Positions 43,090 to 52,342 of a DNA stretch of 64,000 bases are shown here, one piece after another. Positions within the stretch are counted from its first letter, which is position 1. Every line of letters begins with the position of its first letter. The stretch is taken from contig CAVURC010000001.1 in the NCBI GenBank assembly GCA_963743825.1, positions 30,116 to 94,115 of the forward strand, written 5' to 3'. Source of the DNA: Sva-07 sp963743825 (lineage in GTDB: Bacteria; Actinomycetota; Acidimicrobiia; Acidimicrobiales; Ilumatobacteraceae). The position numbers and the translations under genes were made by a program. The notes under the pieces were generated by a model. It made no database searches. It was not told the DNA's origin and saw nothing but the letters and a program-made list of their open reading frames with translations.

Positions 43090-43512
43090 TCAGGCGGGTG
43101 GGTAGACGCCCATCTGCTTGGACTTGTCGGTCTGCCAGAAAATGTCGGCGATCTCGTCGATGTAGGCCACCAGCTGCTCGCCGACTGCGGGATCCATCGA
43201 CTTCTTCGCCTCGCCGGCCTGGTGGATCGCCTTCCAGAACAACTCGTGGAGCTGCGGGAACGCGGCGAAGTGGTCCGGCGCGAAGAAGTCGGCCCAGAGC
43301 ACCATCAGGTGGTGCTTGGTCTCCTCGGCGCGGGCCTCCTTGATCGAGATGCAGCGGGCGCGGAACACCTCGTCGTCGGACTCGGCGTACTTCTTCGCGG
43401 TCTTGACGACCGAGAGCGCCTCGATCTTGGCCTGGGCCGGGTCGTACACCCCGCAGTACAAATCGCAGTGGGCGTGGGCAACGGTGGCCGATGCGAACAA
43501 CTTGGCGAACAT
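43090..43512 (-). CDS. sodN: Nickel superoxide dismutase SodN with a variant nickel hook
   Basis: A 140-residue four-helix bundle that dismutates superoxide. The N-terminal 14 residues (MFAKLFASATVAHA) are the leader removed by SodX, exposing His15 as the first mature residue. The nickel hook is HCDLYCGVYDP: Cys2 and Cys6 and the His1 amine/imidazole are kept, but the usual Pro5 (HCxxPCGxY) is Tyr. A ribosome-binding GAGGAG precedes ATG 43512. The rest (YDPAQAKIEALSVVK, AEETKHHLMVLWADFF) is standard. It is divergent from sodX with 57 bases between. Confidence 0.92.
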   Translation of the reverse strand: MFAKLFASATVAHAHCDLYCGVYDPAQAKIEALSVVKTAKKYAESDDEVFRARCISIKEARAEETKHHLMVLWADFFAPDHFAAFPQLHELFWKAIHQAGEAKKSMDPAVGEQLVAYIDEIADIFWQTDKSKQMGVYPPA

Positions 43513-43569
43513 GGTGTGCTCCTCTGGTGCGGTGGTTGACAATCCCCTGGAAACCTACACTCCGCGTCG

Positions 43570-43917
43570 GTGAACGCGCCCATGCCACCTCCGACGAATC
43601 GGGCCCAGGCGCGACGATGGTTCCCACGCCGGTTCGTCGTTGCCGATCGCTCGATGGAGCCCACCCTGGTGGCCGGCCAGGGGCTGATCGCGATCCGGTG
43701 GCCACGAGCACGCGTCGGCCAGATCCGGTGCGTCGAGCAACCGGGTCGGCCGGGATTCTGGCTCGTCAAGCGTGTCGAGGTGGTCCACGACGACGCCACG
43801 ATGTCCGTGCTCTCCGACAACCTGGAGAGCACCCGGGCCGACTCTCGATCGTTCGGGCCGGTTCCGGTGCAGGGCAGCTACCGGGTCGTGATCCGGGTTC
43901 CCCGACGCCTCATGTGA
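43570..43917 (+). CDS. sodX: Nickel superoxide dismutase maturation protease SodX
   Basis: This 115-residue S26-type protease removes the SodN leader. The catalytic serine is Ser28 in DRSMEPTL and the general base Lys67 in FWLVKRVEV, followed by LSDNLESTRADSRSFGPV, which matches the signal-peptidase C-terminal box. There is no transmembrane helix, as expected for SodX rather than LepB. GTG at 43570 was taken; an in-frame ATG lies at 43582. A TACACT element 9 bases upstream could give a leaderless mRNA, but its -35 spacing is short. Confidence 0.88.
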   Translation: MNAPMPPPTNRAQARRWFPRRFVVADRSMEPTLVAGQGLIAIRWPRARVGQIRCVEQPGRPGFWLVKRVEVVHDDATMSVLSDNLESTRADSRSFGPVPVQGSYRVVIRVPRRLM

Positions 43918-43926
43918 CGCCGCACC

Positions 43927-45087
43927 TCAGCGCGACGCGTACACCGCGGACTCCAACTCGAAGAAGAGATCCATCGATCCGGGGTCGGCGAACGGGAGGA
44001 TCTGGCTGAGGTAGGCGCCACCGATCCCGGACGCACGGTCGATCCAGTAGTAGCTGTTCGACAACCCCGCCCACATCAGCGTGCCGGCGGGTCGGCCCGT
44101 GAACGCCGGTTCCTCGTTGATCTGGAAGCTCAGCCCCCACGACTTCGGTTGACCGGGGAAGAACTCGGCGTCGAGCGACATGCCCGGTTGGCACGACGCC
44201 AACGGCTCGACCCGCAGACCGCCGATCTGGTTGCGCGACATCTCGGCAACGGTCGGCGCGGCCAACACGCGCACACCGTCGAGTTCCCCGTCACCCAGCA
44301 TCATCCGGATGAACCGGCCGTAGTCGCCCATGGTGCCGTGGAGACCGCCGCCACCCGACTCGAAGGCGCCATGCTCGGGCACCGGGAGGTCGAGGGGCAT
44401 GAACGAGCCGTCCGGTAACCGGATGTGCATCGCACTCCGTCGTTCCAACATCGACGCAGTCGGGACGAACGCCGTGTCGACCATGCCCAGCGGGCCGGTC
44501 AGGTTCTCGGCGATGAACTCGCCCAATGACGTTCCTGACGCGGTCTCGATCATCACGCCGACCCAGTCGAGTCCGATGCCGTACTGCCAGCGTGTTCCCG
44601 GGTCGAACAGGAGCGGCGCAGCGAGCGCCGCCCGGCCATCGGAGCCCATCGTCGGGACACCTGTCACCTCGTGCCAGCGCATGAGGTCGGCGTTCCAGAT
44701 GTCGTAGCCGAACCCCGAGGTGTGCGTGAGCAACTGGCGCAGGGTCGTCGACGATGCCGCAGGTCGCAGTTCCGGCCGGCCGGACTCGTCGAAACCCGTC
44801 AGGACTGCGCACGCTCCGAGCTCCGGGCACACGTCTGATGCGGGGGCGTCGAGCGAGAGCCGGCCCCGCTCGACGAGCTGCATCGCAGCGGCCGCAGTGA
44901 CTGCCTTGGTCATCGAGAAGATCGCGCCGACGGTGTCGGCGGCCATCGCATGTCCACTGCCGAGGCTGCGCTCCCCGAACGCTCCCTCGTAGCGCACGCT
45001 GTCGCGATCGACGACGACCGCGACCACGCCCGGCGCTGCGCCACGGGCGACGCCGGACGCGAGGATCTCGTCGAGACGGCTGGTCAC
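43927..45087 (-). CDS. Serine hydrolase (class C beta-lactamase-like)
   Basis: This 386-residue esterase-type hydrolase has SxxK IFSMTKAVTAAAAMQL, the YxN-like YGIGLDWVGVMIE and the C-terminal WAGLSNSYYWIDRASGIGG box, which is common in this family (lovastatin-esterase/EstB-like). The GTG start at 45087 overlaps the SDR stop by 4 bases, so both are co-translated. No export signal. It is a distant relative of the hydrolase at 40.5 kb but not a tandem copy. Confidence 0.82.
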   Translation of the reverse strand: MTSRLDEILASGVARGAAPGVVAVVVDRDSVRYEGAFGERSLGSGHAMAADTVGAIFSMTKAVTAAAAMQLVERGRLSLDAPASDVCPELGACAVLTGFDESGRPELRPAASSTTLRQLLTHTSGFGYDIWNADLMRWHEVTGVPTMGSDGRAALAAPLLFDPGTRWQYGIGLDWVGVMIETASGTSLGEFIAENLTGPLGMVDTAFVPTASMLERRSAMHIRLPDGSFMPLDLPVPEHGAFESGGGGLHGTMGDYGRFIRMMLGDGELDGVRVLAAPTVAEMSRNQIGGLRVEPLASCQPGMSLDAEFFPGQPKSWGLSFQINEEPAFTGRPAGTLMWAGLSNSYYWIDRASGIGGAYLSQILPFADPGSMDLFFELESAVYASR

Positions 45088-45851
45088 CAGGCGCTCCGGC
45101 CGACCCCACCGTCGACGACGACGATCTCGCCGGTCGTCAGTTTCGATCCGAGCAGGAATCCGAAGATGGCGTCCTTCACATCGTCGGGGGTGCACACGGC
45201 GCGCAGCAACGACTTGTCGACGACCGATTGCTTGATCGCCTCGAAGGCGTCGCCGAAACCTTCCTGCAACCACGATCCGTCGATGAAGCCGGGGCAGACG
45301 GTGTTGACCTGGACCTCCGGCCCCATCACACGGGCCAGGGTGACCGTGAGGTTGTTGAGTGCCGCCTTGGAGGCGCAGTACGGAATCGAGCTGCCCGTGC
45401 CGTACACGCCGGCCACACTCGAGACGTTCACGATCTGGCCGGCGCCGCTCGCCTTCAGCGCACCCGCCGCAGCCCGAGCCATCTGGAACGGTCCGATCAG
45501 GTTCACGCCCATGATGTTCTGCCAGGTCTCGGCCGTGACCGATTCGAGGTCGTGGTGCGGGATGAAGCTGGTGGTGCCGGCGTTGTTGACCAACACGTCG
45601 AGGCGACCGAACGAGTCGACGGCGGTCTCGACGAGTCGACGACAGTCGTCGTCGTTCGCCACGTCCGCCTGTACGGCGATCGCCTTCACTCCGTGGCTCG
45701 CCGCTTCGGCAGCCACCGCTTCGGCGGCGTCTCTGGAACGGCTGTAGTTGACGGCGACCGAGCAACCGGCCCCCGCCAGCGCGAGTGCGGTTGCCCTGCC
45801 GACTCCTGTCCCCGCACCGGTGACGATCGCTCCCCTGCCCGACAGTTCCAT
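45084..45851 (-). CDS. Short-chain dehydrogenase/reductase
   Basis: This 255-residue Rossmann oxidoreductase has cofactor motif TGAGTGVG, the NNAG motif, catalytic Ser in NVSSVAGVY and YxxxK as YCASK. The order and spacing are classical SDR. RSRDAAEA after the second strand (NYSRSRD) suggests NADP preference. The GG-G at the end (VVVDGGVG) is the usual C-terminus. Start ATG 45851; a 4-base overlap couples it to the downstream hydrolase. Confidence 0.88.
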   Translation of the reverse strand: MELSGRGAIVTGAGTGVGRATALALAGAGCSVAVNYSRSRDAAEAVAAEAASHGVKAIAVQADVANDDDCRRLVETAVDSFGRLDVLVNNAGTTSFIPHHDLESVTAETWQNIMGVNLIGPFQMARAAAGALKASGAGQIVNVSSVAGVYGTGSSIPYCASKAALNNLTVTLARVMGPEVQVNTVCPGFIDGSWLQEGFGDAFEAIKQSVVDKSLLRAVCTPDDVKDAIFGFLLGSKLTTGEIVVVDGGVGRSAW

Positions 45852-45904
45852 GGCAACTCCCCTGTGTGCTCGATGTCCGGAGGCCGACCGTAGCCTCAGG
45901 CCTG

Positions 45905-46300
45905 ATGCAGATCGTCGCCGCACTGTTCGTCGAGGAATTCGAGATGCGCCAGGCGCCGGGCCCGTCGACGCGTATCGACATGACCGGCGTGATGTTCTCG
46001 ATGGCCGCACCCGAGCCCGCCCCGCTCACCATCACGCCGCACCTCGTGGGTCTCATCTTCTGTCCCGAAGGCGAGTCGGGCAGCGGCGTCTTCGAGGTGG
46101 TCTTCCGGCGGGGCGTCGAGCACGACAGCGAGCAGGTGGCCAGGAATGTGAGCCCGTTCACGGTCGAGCCCGGCAAGTTCACGTATCGCCTGGTTCGCGG
46201 TGAACTCGAATTCGACGACTACGGCCAGGTGTTCGCTCACTGCCGCATCGACGACGGCCCCTGGCACCTCGTCCCGTTCACCCTCCTCCCACCCGCCTGA
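45905..46300 (+). CDS. Conserved hypothetical protein (DUF6941-like)
   Basis: This 131-residue, soluble, beta-rich protein contains MQIVAALFVEEFEMR, ALFVEEFE-type N-terminus, DMTGVMFSMAAPEP and FVEVVF-type strands with WHLVPFTLLPP at the end. It resembles a small actinobacterial family of unknown function. It is divergent from the SDR (53 bases) and is followed by a terminator-like hairpin. ATG 45905 was preferred because upstream codons would overlap the SDR promoter. Confidence 0.55.
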   Translation: MQIVAALFVEEFEMRQAPGPSTRIDMTGVMFSMAAPEPAPLTITPHLVGLIFCPEGESGSGVFEVVFRRGVEHDSEQVARNVSPFTVEPGKFTYRLVRGELEFDDYGQVFAHCRIDDGPWHLVPFTLLPPA

Positions 46301-46312
46301 ACGCTCGCGATC

Positions 46313-46327
46313 AGGGGTCAGACCCCT
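46313..46327 (+). terminator. Intrinsic terminator-like hairpin
   Basis: AGGGGTC-A-GACCCCT (46313-46327) followed by TTGCAAGG is a strong GC stem of seven pairs with a short T run after it, 13 bases past the DUF6941-like stop. Confidence 0.55.
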
Positions 46328-46387
46328 TTGCAAGGATCGTCGGTGAGGTTGGGTTCGGTCGACGACGGGTCGGGTACTGTCGCCGCC

Positions 46388-48338
46388 GTGTCGTTGACTA
46401 CTGAACAGGACCAGCTCGCCGTCTCGCTCATCCGGGGGATGGCGATGGACGGTCCGCTCGCTGCCAACAGTGGTCACCAGGGGACGGCGATGGCGTTGGC
46501 CCCACTCGGTCACGTCCTCTACAGCCGGGTGCTTCGCCACGACCCGGCCGATCCGGCCTGGCCTGACCGTGACCGATTCATCCTCTCGAACGGCCACGCC
46601 TCGATCCTGCAGTACTCGCTGCTCTTCCTGTGCGGATATGGCCTCGAACTCGACGACCTGAGGGAGTTCCGCCAGTGGGACTCGGCGACGCCCGGCCACC
46701 CCGAGGCCGGACACACCGCCGGCATCGAGGTCACCACCGGGCCGCTCGGCCAAGGCTTCGCCAATGCGGTCGGCATGGCGATCGCCGAAGCCAATCTGCG
46801 CTCCCGCTTCGGTGCCGAAGCCCAGGACCACTACACCTTCGTCGTCGCCGGTGACGGCTGCCTCATGGAGGGCATCTCCCACGAGGCAGCGTCGCTCGCC
46901 GGACACCTCGGCCTCGGCAGGTTGATCTGCGTGTTCGACGACAACCTGATCACGATCGACGGACCGACGAGCATGTCGACGGGCGACGATGTGGCGGCCC
47001 GATTCCGGGCCTACGACTGGGACGTCGTCGAACTCGGCGAGACTGGCCGACGACCTCGACGGCCTGGAGGCCGCGCTGAACGCGGCCAAGCAGACGGACA
47101 AGCCGTCGTTGTTGATCCTGCGGTCGCACATCGGCGAACCCTCCCCGGATCACGTCGACACCCACGGCGCCCACGGCAATCCGTTCAGCGCCGACGACGT
47201 GGCACGCACGAAGGCCGTGATGGGGATCCCCGACGAGTCGTTCTGGGCACCCGATGATCTCGTCGCCGCCTACCGGGCCCACGTGGCGGGTCGCGGAACC
47301 AACGAGCGAGGCGCATGGATCACCGCGAGCGCTGCGGTCACCTCGACGCCGGAGTGGCAGGCGGCATGGGCGGGCACCGGTACGGCGGGTTGGGATACCG
47401 ACCTGCCCGCCTACGAGCTCGGCGAGTCGGTCGCCACCCGCAAGGCGATCCAGAAGGCGCTCGACGCCACCTACGACCAACTCCCGGGCCTGATCTCCGG
47501 TTCGGCGGACCTCACCGGCAGCAACGGCACCGGCCTGGCCCGGACGACGGCGTTCACGGCCGACGACCCGGCCGGGCGCTACCTCCACTACGGCATCCGC
47601 GAACACGCCATGGGTTCGGCACTCGTCGGCATGGCTCGTCACGGCGGCACCCTGCCGATCAGCGGCACGTTCTTCGTGTTCGCCGACTACATGCGCCCGC
47701 CGATCCGCCTCGCCGCACTCTCGAACGCCAAGTGCTGTTTCGTCTTCACCCACGACTCGGTCGGTGTCGGCGAGGATGGCCCGACCCACCAGCCCGTCGA
47801 GCATCTCGCCACCTTGCGTGCGATGCCGAACCTCCACGTGATCCGTCCCGCCGACGGGAACGAGACGATTCATGCCTGGGCCGACGTGGTCCGCCACGAC
47901 GGACCGTCCGTGCTGGTGCTGAGTCGTCAGAACATCCGTGTCACCACCGACGGATCGGCCGTCGAGCGTGGTGCCGGCATCGTCACCGACTCCGGTGACG
48001 CGCCGAGAGTGGTACTCGTCGGCACCGGCAGTGAAGTCGAGGTGTGCGTCGACGCCGCCGCCGCGCTGAACGAGCGTGGCATCGCCGCCCGTGCGGTGAG
48101 CTTGCCGAGTTGGGATCGCTTCGCCGAGCAGGACCGATCGTTCCGCGACGAGATCCTGCCGCCCGGCGTTCCCGTCGTGTCGGTCGAGGCCGCCACGACC
48201 TTCGGGTGGGAGCGCTACGCCGATGCGACCATCGGTATCGACCGCTTCGGTGCGAGTGCGCCGGGCGAGCTCGTGCTGGACAAGCTCGGCATCAACGTCG
48301 AACATGTCGTGCAGCGCGCACTCGACGTCATCTCCTGA
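46388..48338 (+). CDS. tkt: Transketolase, frameshifted
   Basis: A thiamine-diphosphate enzyme of the pentose phosphate pathway (about 650 residues from GTG 46388). Seen: NSGHQGTAM, ILSNGHASIL, TTGPLGQGFANAVGMA, TPP motif GDGCLMEGISHEAASLAGHLGLGRL, HYGIREHAMGS and FTHDSVGVGEDGPTHQP. The two halves are in different frames: between DWDVVELGE and LADDLDGLEAAL, near 47042, one extra base must be removed. The total of 1951 bases is 3n+1. It is followed by transaldolase, an expected operon. Loss of this central enzyme is unlikely, so an assembly indel is the best reading. Confidence 0.93.
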
Positions 48339-48369
48339 CATCTCCTCGAACGAACGAAAGAGCCCCCAC

Positions 48370-49479
48370 ATGGCCGACAGCAACCGGATCGCCGCCCTCT
48401 ACGACGAGCAGGGCCAGAGCGCCTGGCTCGACAACCTCAAACGGGGCTACATCACCTCGGGTGAGCTCGTCGCCATCCGCGACGGCGGCGTGCGGGGGCT
48501 GACCTCGAACCCGTCGATCTTCCAGAAGGCGATCCAGGACTCGAGCGACTACGACGAACAGTTCGCTGCCCTGCGCGCCGAAGGGAACTCGATCGTCGAC
48601 GACTACTGGTCGCTCGTGATCCGCGACATCCACAGTGCCTGCGACGTCTTTTCGAAGGTGTACGACCACTCGAACGGAGTGGATGGCTACGTCAGTGTCG
48701 AGGTCGATCCCGGTCTTGCCCACGACGGGCCCGGTACGGAGGCTGCCGCACGCGAGCTGCACGCGCGGCTCGATCGCCGCAATCTGATGGTCAAGATTCC
48801 GGGAACCGAGGAGGGGCTCTCCCCCATCGAGCAGATGATCTCGGAGGGGCGATCCATCAACGTCACCTTGATCTTCAGCCTCGACCGTTACTCGAGGGTC
48901 ATGGAGGCCTATCTCACGGGTCTGGAGCGGTTCGCTGCCGATCCCGACGCCGACCTGTCGAAGGTCGCGAGCGTTGCGAGCTTCTTCATCAGCAGGGTCG
49001 ACTCCGAGGTCGATCGACGCCTCGACGCCATCGGCTCCGAGGAGGCGTTGGCGTTGCGTGGCAAGGCTGCCGTCGCCCAGGCCAAGCTCGCCTACCAGCT
49101 CTTCGTCGAGGCGTTCTCCGGGCCCCGCTGGGAGGCGCTCGCCGCACGCGGTGCCCGTGTGCAGCGTCCGCTGTGGGCCTCGACGTCGACCAAGAACCCG
49201 GCGTACCCCGACACGCTCTACGTCGACGAGCTGATCGGCCCCCACACGGTCAACACGCTGCCGGACAACACCTTGGAGGCCTTCGCCGACCACGGCACGA
49301 TCGCCCGTCGCGTCGATGCCGACGTCGACGAGGCCCGGGCGGTCTGGGACGCACTCCCCCGGGTCGGTGTCGACATGGACGACGTGGCGGCGCAGCTCGA
49401 ACGCGAAGGCGTGTCGAGCTTCCAGAAGTCGTTCGACGAGCTCCTCGCCGCCCTCGAAACCAAATCCGACACCCTCTGA
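48370..49479 (+). CDS. tal: Transaldolase
   Basis: This 369-residue enzyme of the actinobacterial transaldolase type follows transketolase after 31 bases. The catalytic Lys is in NLMVKIPGTEEG; GLTSNPSIFQKAI at the N-terminus and the RPLWASTSTKNPAYPD and PHTVNTLPDNTLEAF motifs are standard. Start ATG 48370 (MADSNRIAALYDEQGQ), with AAAGAG upstream. It exchanges C3 units between sugar phosphates. Confidence 0.95.
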   Translation: MADSNRIAALYDEQGQSAWLDNLKRGYITSGELVAIRDGGVRGLTSNPSIFQKAIQDSSDYDEQFAALRAEGNSIVDDYWSLVIRDIHSACDVFSKVYDHSNGVDGYVSVEVDPGLAHDGPGTEAAARELHARLDRRNLMVKIPGTEEGLSPIEQMISEGRSINVTLIFSLDRYSRVMEAYLTGLERFAADPDADLSKVASVASFFISRVDSEVDRRLDAIGSEEALALRGKAAVAQAKLAYQLFVEAFSGPRWEALAARGARVQRPLWASTSTKNPAYPDTLYVDELIGPHTVNTLPDNTLEAFADHGTIARRVDADVDEARAVWDALPRVGVDMDDVAAQLEREGVSSFQKSFDELLAALETKSDTL

Positions 49480-49501
49480 CCCCCGCTGACCCCCACCCCT
49501 T

Positions 49502-49556
49502 CCCGAAAAATGCGCTCCCGTGTGCACGGAGTGCACATCTGGGCGCACATTTCGGG
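49502..49556. terminator. Long bidirectional hairpin between convergent tal and oxidoreductase genes
   Basis: CCCGAAAaaTGCGC (49502-49515) pairs with GCGCAcaTTTCGGG (49543-49556), and an inner GTGCAC-gga-GTGCAC (49523-49537) extends the stem. A long, symmetric structure between two convergent stops, suited to termination of both strands. Confidence 0.65.
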
Positions 49557-49581
49557 GGTGACGATCAGGGCGGTGGTCGGC

Positions 49582-51135
49582 TCAGGTGGACTTGACGTTG
49601 ATCGTGAGCCGGGGATAGCCCTGCGCGCCGTTGGGGGCAACGGGGGCGTACTCGTCGGTCTGGGGGACGCCGTCGCCGTCGAAGGCCCGGGCTTCGATCA
49701 GGTGCTTTCCCGGCGGCGGGCTGATCCGGTGCACCCACTGCACCCACGTGTCGTTCGACGGGACGCCACCGAGTTCGGCGTCCATCCATTCGCCCTCGTC
49801 GACGCGCACCTGCACCTTCGACACTCCACGATGGATCGCCCAGGCAACGCCACCGACGGCGACTTCGCCGACATGGTCTCGTTGCCGAGGTGTGTCGATA
49901 CGAGCCATCGTCTTGATCGGACCCTCCTTCGACCATCCCCGAGGCACCCAGTAGGCGTCGTAGTCCTCCCACCGGGTGAGCTCGATCTCGGTCACCCACT
50001 TGGTGGCCGACACGTAGCCGTAGAGGCCGGGAACCACCATCCGGACGGGGTATCCATTGCGCGCCGGAAGCGGCTCGCCGTTCATGGCGATGGCCAGCAG
50101 GGCGTCTCGTCCGTCCATGATCACCTCGGTCGGTGTGCCGGCCGTCCAACCGTCGATCGATCGGCTCACGACCTGTGTCGCACCGGCCTGGACGCCTGCC
50201 TCGTCGAGGATGTCCTTCAGGAGCACCCCCTGCCACAGGGCGTTGCCGATGTAGTCGCCTCCGACAGGGTTCGACACGCAGGACAACGTGATGTACCGCT
50301 CGACCTGCGGGCGCGCGAGGAGGTCGGCGAACGTGATCTCGAGGGGGTTGTCGACCATGCCGCCGATCTTCAGTGACCACGAGTCCTTCGACACCTGCGG
50401 GACCACCAGGGCCGTGTCGATCCGGTAGAAGTCACGATTGGCGGTGACGAACGGCGTGACTCCCTCGACGAGCAGGTCGGCGTCAGCCGGCAACGGCGTG
50501 CTCGTCGACTCGGGTCTGGGCAGCGCAATGGAGTCACGCTCACCGCTCACGTCGAAGCGCTGTTGCAGTATTCGTCCGACACCACCGACGAGCACTGCCG
50601 CCGAACCGATCCCGATCGCCCCTCCGACGAATCGCCGCCGGTCGATGCCCATGGTCCGTGGGCTCGGCTGCGCGTCGGGCCCGGAGCTCCGCTCGGCAGG
50701 GCGGGGCGCGAGGTACCACAGCACGGCGATCGACACACCCGTCCCGACGATCGTCGGGAGGAGCTTCGCGAGCGTCGGGTCCGGCCGGGTCAACACGGCG
50801 AACGAACCGAGCAGCCCGATCGCACCGGTCAATGCGTAGGCCGCCGCTCGGGCGCCGCGCATCGCGAGGATGCCGACCGTCACTCCGATGCCGAGCACCA
50901 CGATGAGTGCACCGGCGACGAGCACCGCCTTGTCGTTGGTGCCGAACGTCTCGATCGCCCAGTTCTTGAGCGGCTTGGGCACGAGGTCGATGAACACCTG
51001 TCCCACCGGGACGACCGGCGACGACGAGCCCTGGACGAGCCCGACGACGAGTTCGGCAGCGGCAAGTCCGGCACCGGTTGCCAGCAGGCCAAGCACAGGG
51101 CCTTGCCATTTCGGGCCGTACGATCCGTGATTCAT
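49582..51135 (-). CDS. Molybdopterin-dependent oxidoreductase, sulfite oxidase-like, with membrane domain
   Basis: This 517-residue protein has four hydrophobic segments in the N-terminal 150 residues, then a Tat-like twin-arginine stretch (DRRRFVGGAIGIGS) before the Mo-cofactor domain, and a C-terminal Mo-dimerisation domain. The Moco Cys is in ITLSCVSNPVGGDYIGN, with ALWQGVLLKDILDEAG after it, and GYPVRMVVPGLYGYVSATKWV. The fusion of a membrane domain ahead of the catalytic part is typical of actinobacterial versions. Substrate (sulfite or other) is unknown. Its ATG (51135-51133) overlaps the divergent LOG start. Confidence 0.87.
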   Translation of the reverse strand: MNHGSYGPKWQGPVLGLLATGAGLAAAELVVGLVQGSSSPVVPVGQVFIDLVPKPLKNWAIETFGTNDKAVLVAGALIVVLGIGVTVGILAMRGARAAAYALTGAIGLLGSFAVLTRPDPTLAKLLPTIVGTGVSIAVLWYLAPRPAERSSGPDAQPSPRTMGIDRRRFVGGAIGIGSAAVLVGGVGRILQQRFDVSGERDSIALPRPESTSTPLPADADLLVEGVTPFVTANRDFYRIDTALVVPQVSKDSWSLKIGGMVDNPLEITFADLLARPQVERYITLSCVSNPVGGDYIGNALWQGVLLKDILDEAGVQAGATQVVSRSIDGWTAGTPTEVIMDGRDALLAIAMNGEPLPARNGYPVRMVVPGLYGYVSATKWVTEIELTRWEDYDAYWVPRGWSKEGPIKTMARIDTPRQRDHVGEVAVGGVAWAIHRGVSKVQVRVDEGEWMDAELGGVPSNDTWVQWVHRISPPPGKHLIEARAFDGDGVPQTDEYAPVAPNGAQGYPRLTINVKST

Positions 51136-52166
51136 GGACCCAGATGTATCCGACGACGCGTCGTCCCGTGCGCGTTCCATCGTCGCCGAACTCGGTGTTT
51201 CCGAGAATGTTCGACTCGCGGAAGAACTTGTTTCCGAAGCGCTCGGGCTCATTGCCGATCAGCCTGACACGCTCGATCTCAAGATCGCCACTGCTGCGCT
51301 CACCGAGATGCGCGACGCGTACGCGATGTTCGGCCCGTACAAGGATCGTCGGAAGGTCGCGATCTTCGGTTCGGCTCGCACCAGCGCCGACGATCCGCTC
51401 TACCACTTGGCCCGCGGCCTCGCCGAGCAGCTGGCGGATCGGGGCTGGATGACGGTCACGGGCGCCGGCCCGGGCATCATGCAGGCCGGCATGGAGGGTG
51501 CCGGACGCGAGAACTCGATCGGCGTTTCGATCCGGCTCCCGTTCGAATCGGGCGCCAATTCGATCATCGCGGGCGACGCAAAGCACGTCAGCATGAAGTA
51601 CTTCTTCACCCGCAAGCTGATGCTCATCAAGGAGTCCCAGGGCTTCGTCTGCCTGCCCGGCGGATTCGGAACGCTCGACGAGATGTTCGAGCTGCTCACC
51701 CTCACCCAGACCGGCAAGGGCATTCCGGTGCCGATCGTGCTGCTCGATGCACCTGGTGACCCGTTCTGGGAGGGCGTCGACACGTTCGTGCGCGAGCAAC
51801 TGATCGCTCGCGGCCTCGTGTCGGCCACCGACGTCGACCTCTACACCATCACCAACGACTGCACACGAGGCTGCCGCCATCATCGACGACTTCTACGCCA
51901 ACTACGACTCCGTGCGGTATGTCGGCGATCACCTGGTGGTGCGGATGCGCCAGGGTCCGGACGACCAGCAGCTGGCCGAACTCAACGAGCGGTTCGATCA
52001 TCTCGCCGTCTCGGGCACAATCGAACGGGTCGAACCGTTCAAGGTCGAGCGTCGCGACAACGACAAGGTCGACCTCGACCGGATTTCACTCGTCTTCGCC
52101 AAGCGCGGCTACAGCGACCTCGTCGGCATGATCCGCGTGATCAACGGTTACGTCTCGTCGAGTTGA
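51134..52166 (+). CDS. LOG-family protein (cytokinin-activating phosphoribohydrolase type), frameshifted
   Basis: About 344 residues. A Rossmann-type domain carries RKVAIFGSAR, GAGPGIMQAGMEGAG and the family motif PGGFGTLDEMFE (PGGxGTxxE). After TNDC near 51864 the frame shifts (one extra base) into EAAAIIDDFYANYDSVRYVG, which is the expected C-terminal region of the actinobacterial family. The length of 1033 is 3n+1. LOG enzymes release nucleobases from nucleoside monophosphates; the longer actinobacterial type has no proven substrate. The ATG (51134) shares the palindrome CATG with the oxidoreductase gene on the other strand. Confidence 0.82.
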
Positions 52167-52342
52167 CGAAGCACTGCAGCGGCCTTCTCGATCGCACGGC
52201 GCGCCTGCATCAGCTTCTTGTCGTCGGGTGGTCGCGTGACCTCTCCGTCGGCGACGGCTTCTCGGAGGCGATCGAAGGCGAGTTCGTCGAGATCCGCCGC
52301 CACCGATTCCAGCCGCTCGATCAGCTCGTCGAACTCGCCCAT
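52148..52342 (-). CDS. Small helical protein of unknown function
   Basis: This 64-residue, highly charged, probably coiled-coil protein contains FDELIERLESVAADLDELAF and KKLMQARRAIEKAAAVLRQL. Start ATG 52342 overlaps the glcF stop by one base (TGATG), so it is translationally coupled. Its stop overlaps the convergent LOG gene by 19 bases. No motif is recognised; it may be a small adaptor or antitoxin-like peptide, but there is no partner gene here to support that. Confidence 0.55.
   Translation of the reverse strand: MGEFDELIERLESVAADLDELAFDRLREAVADGEVTRPPDDKKLMQARRAIEKAAAVLRQLDET

Noticed and set aside
43533..43561. A standard promoter TTGACA...TACACT for sodX
   Set aside because: The spacing is only 14 bases, too short for a normal sigma-70 promoter, so it is mentioned only as a possible leaderless start.
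43927..46182. A 751-codon frame covering the serine hydrolase and the SDR region
   Set aside because: The SDR motifs (TGAGTGVG, YCASK) are in another frame with its own start; only 43927-45087 encodes a real protein in this frame.
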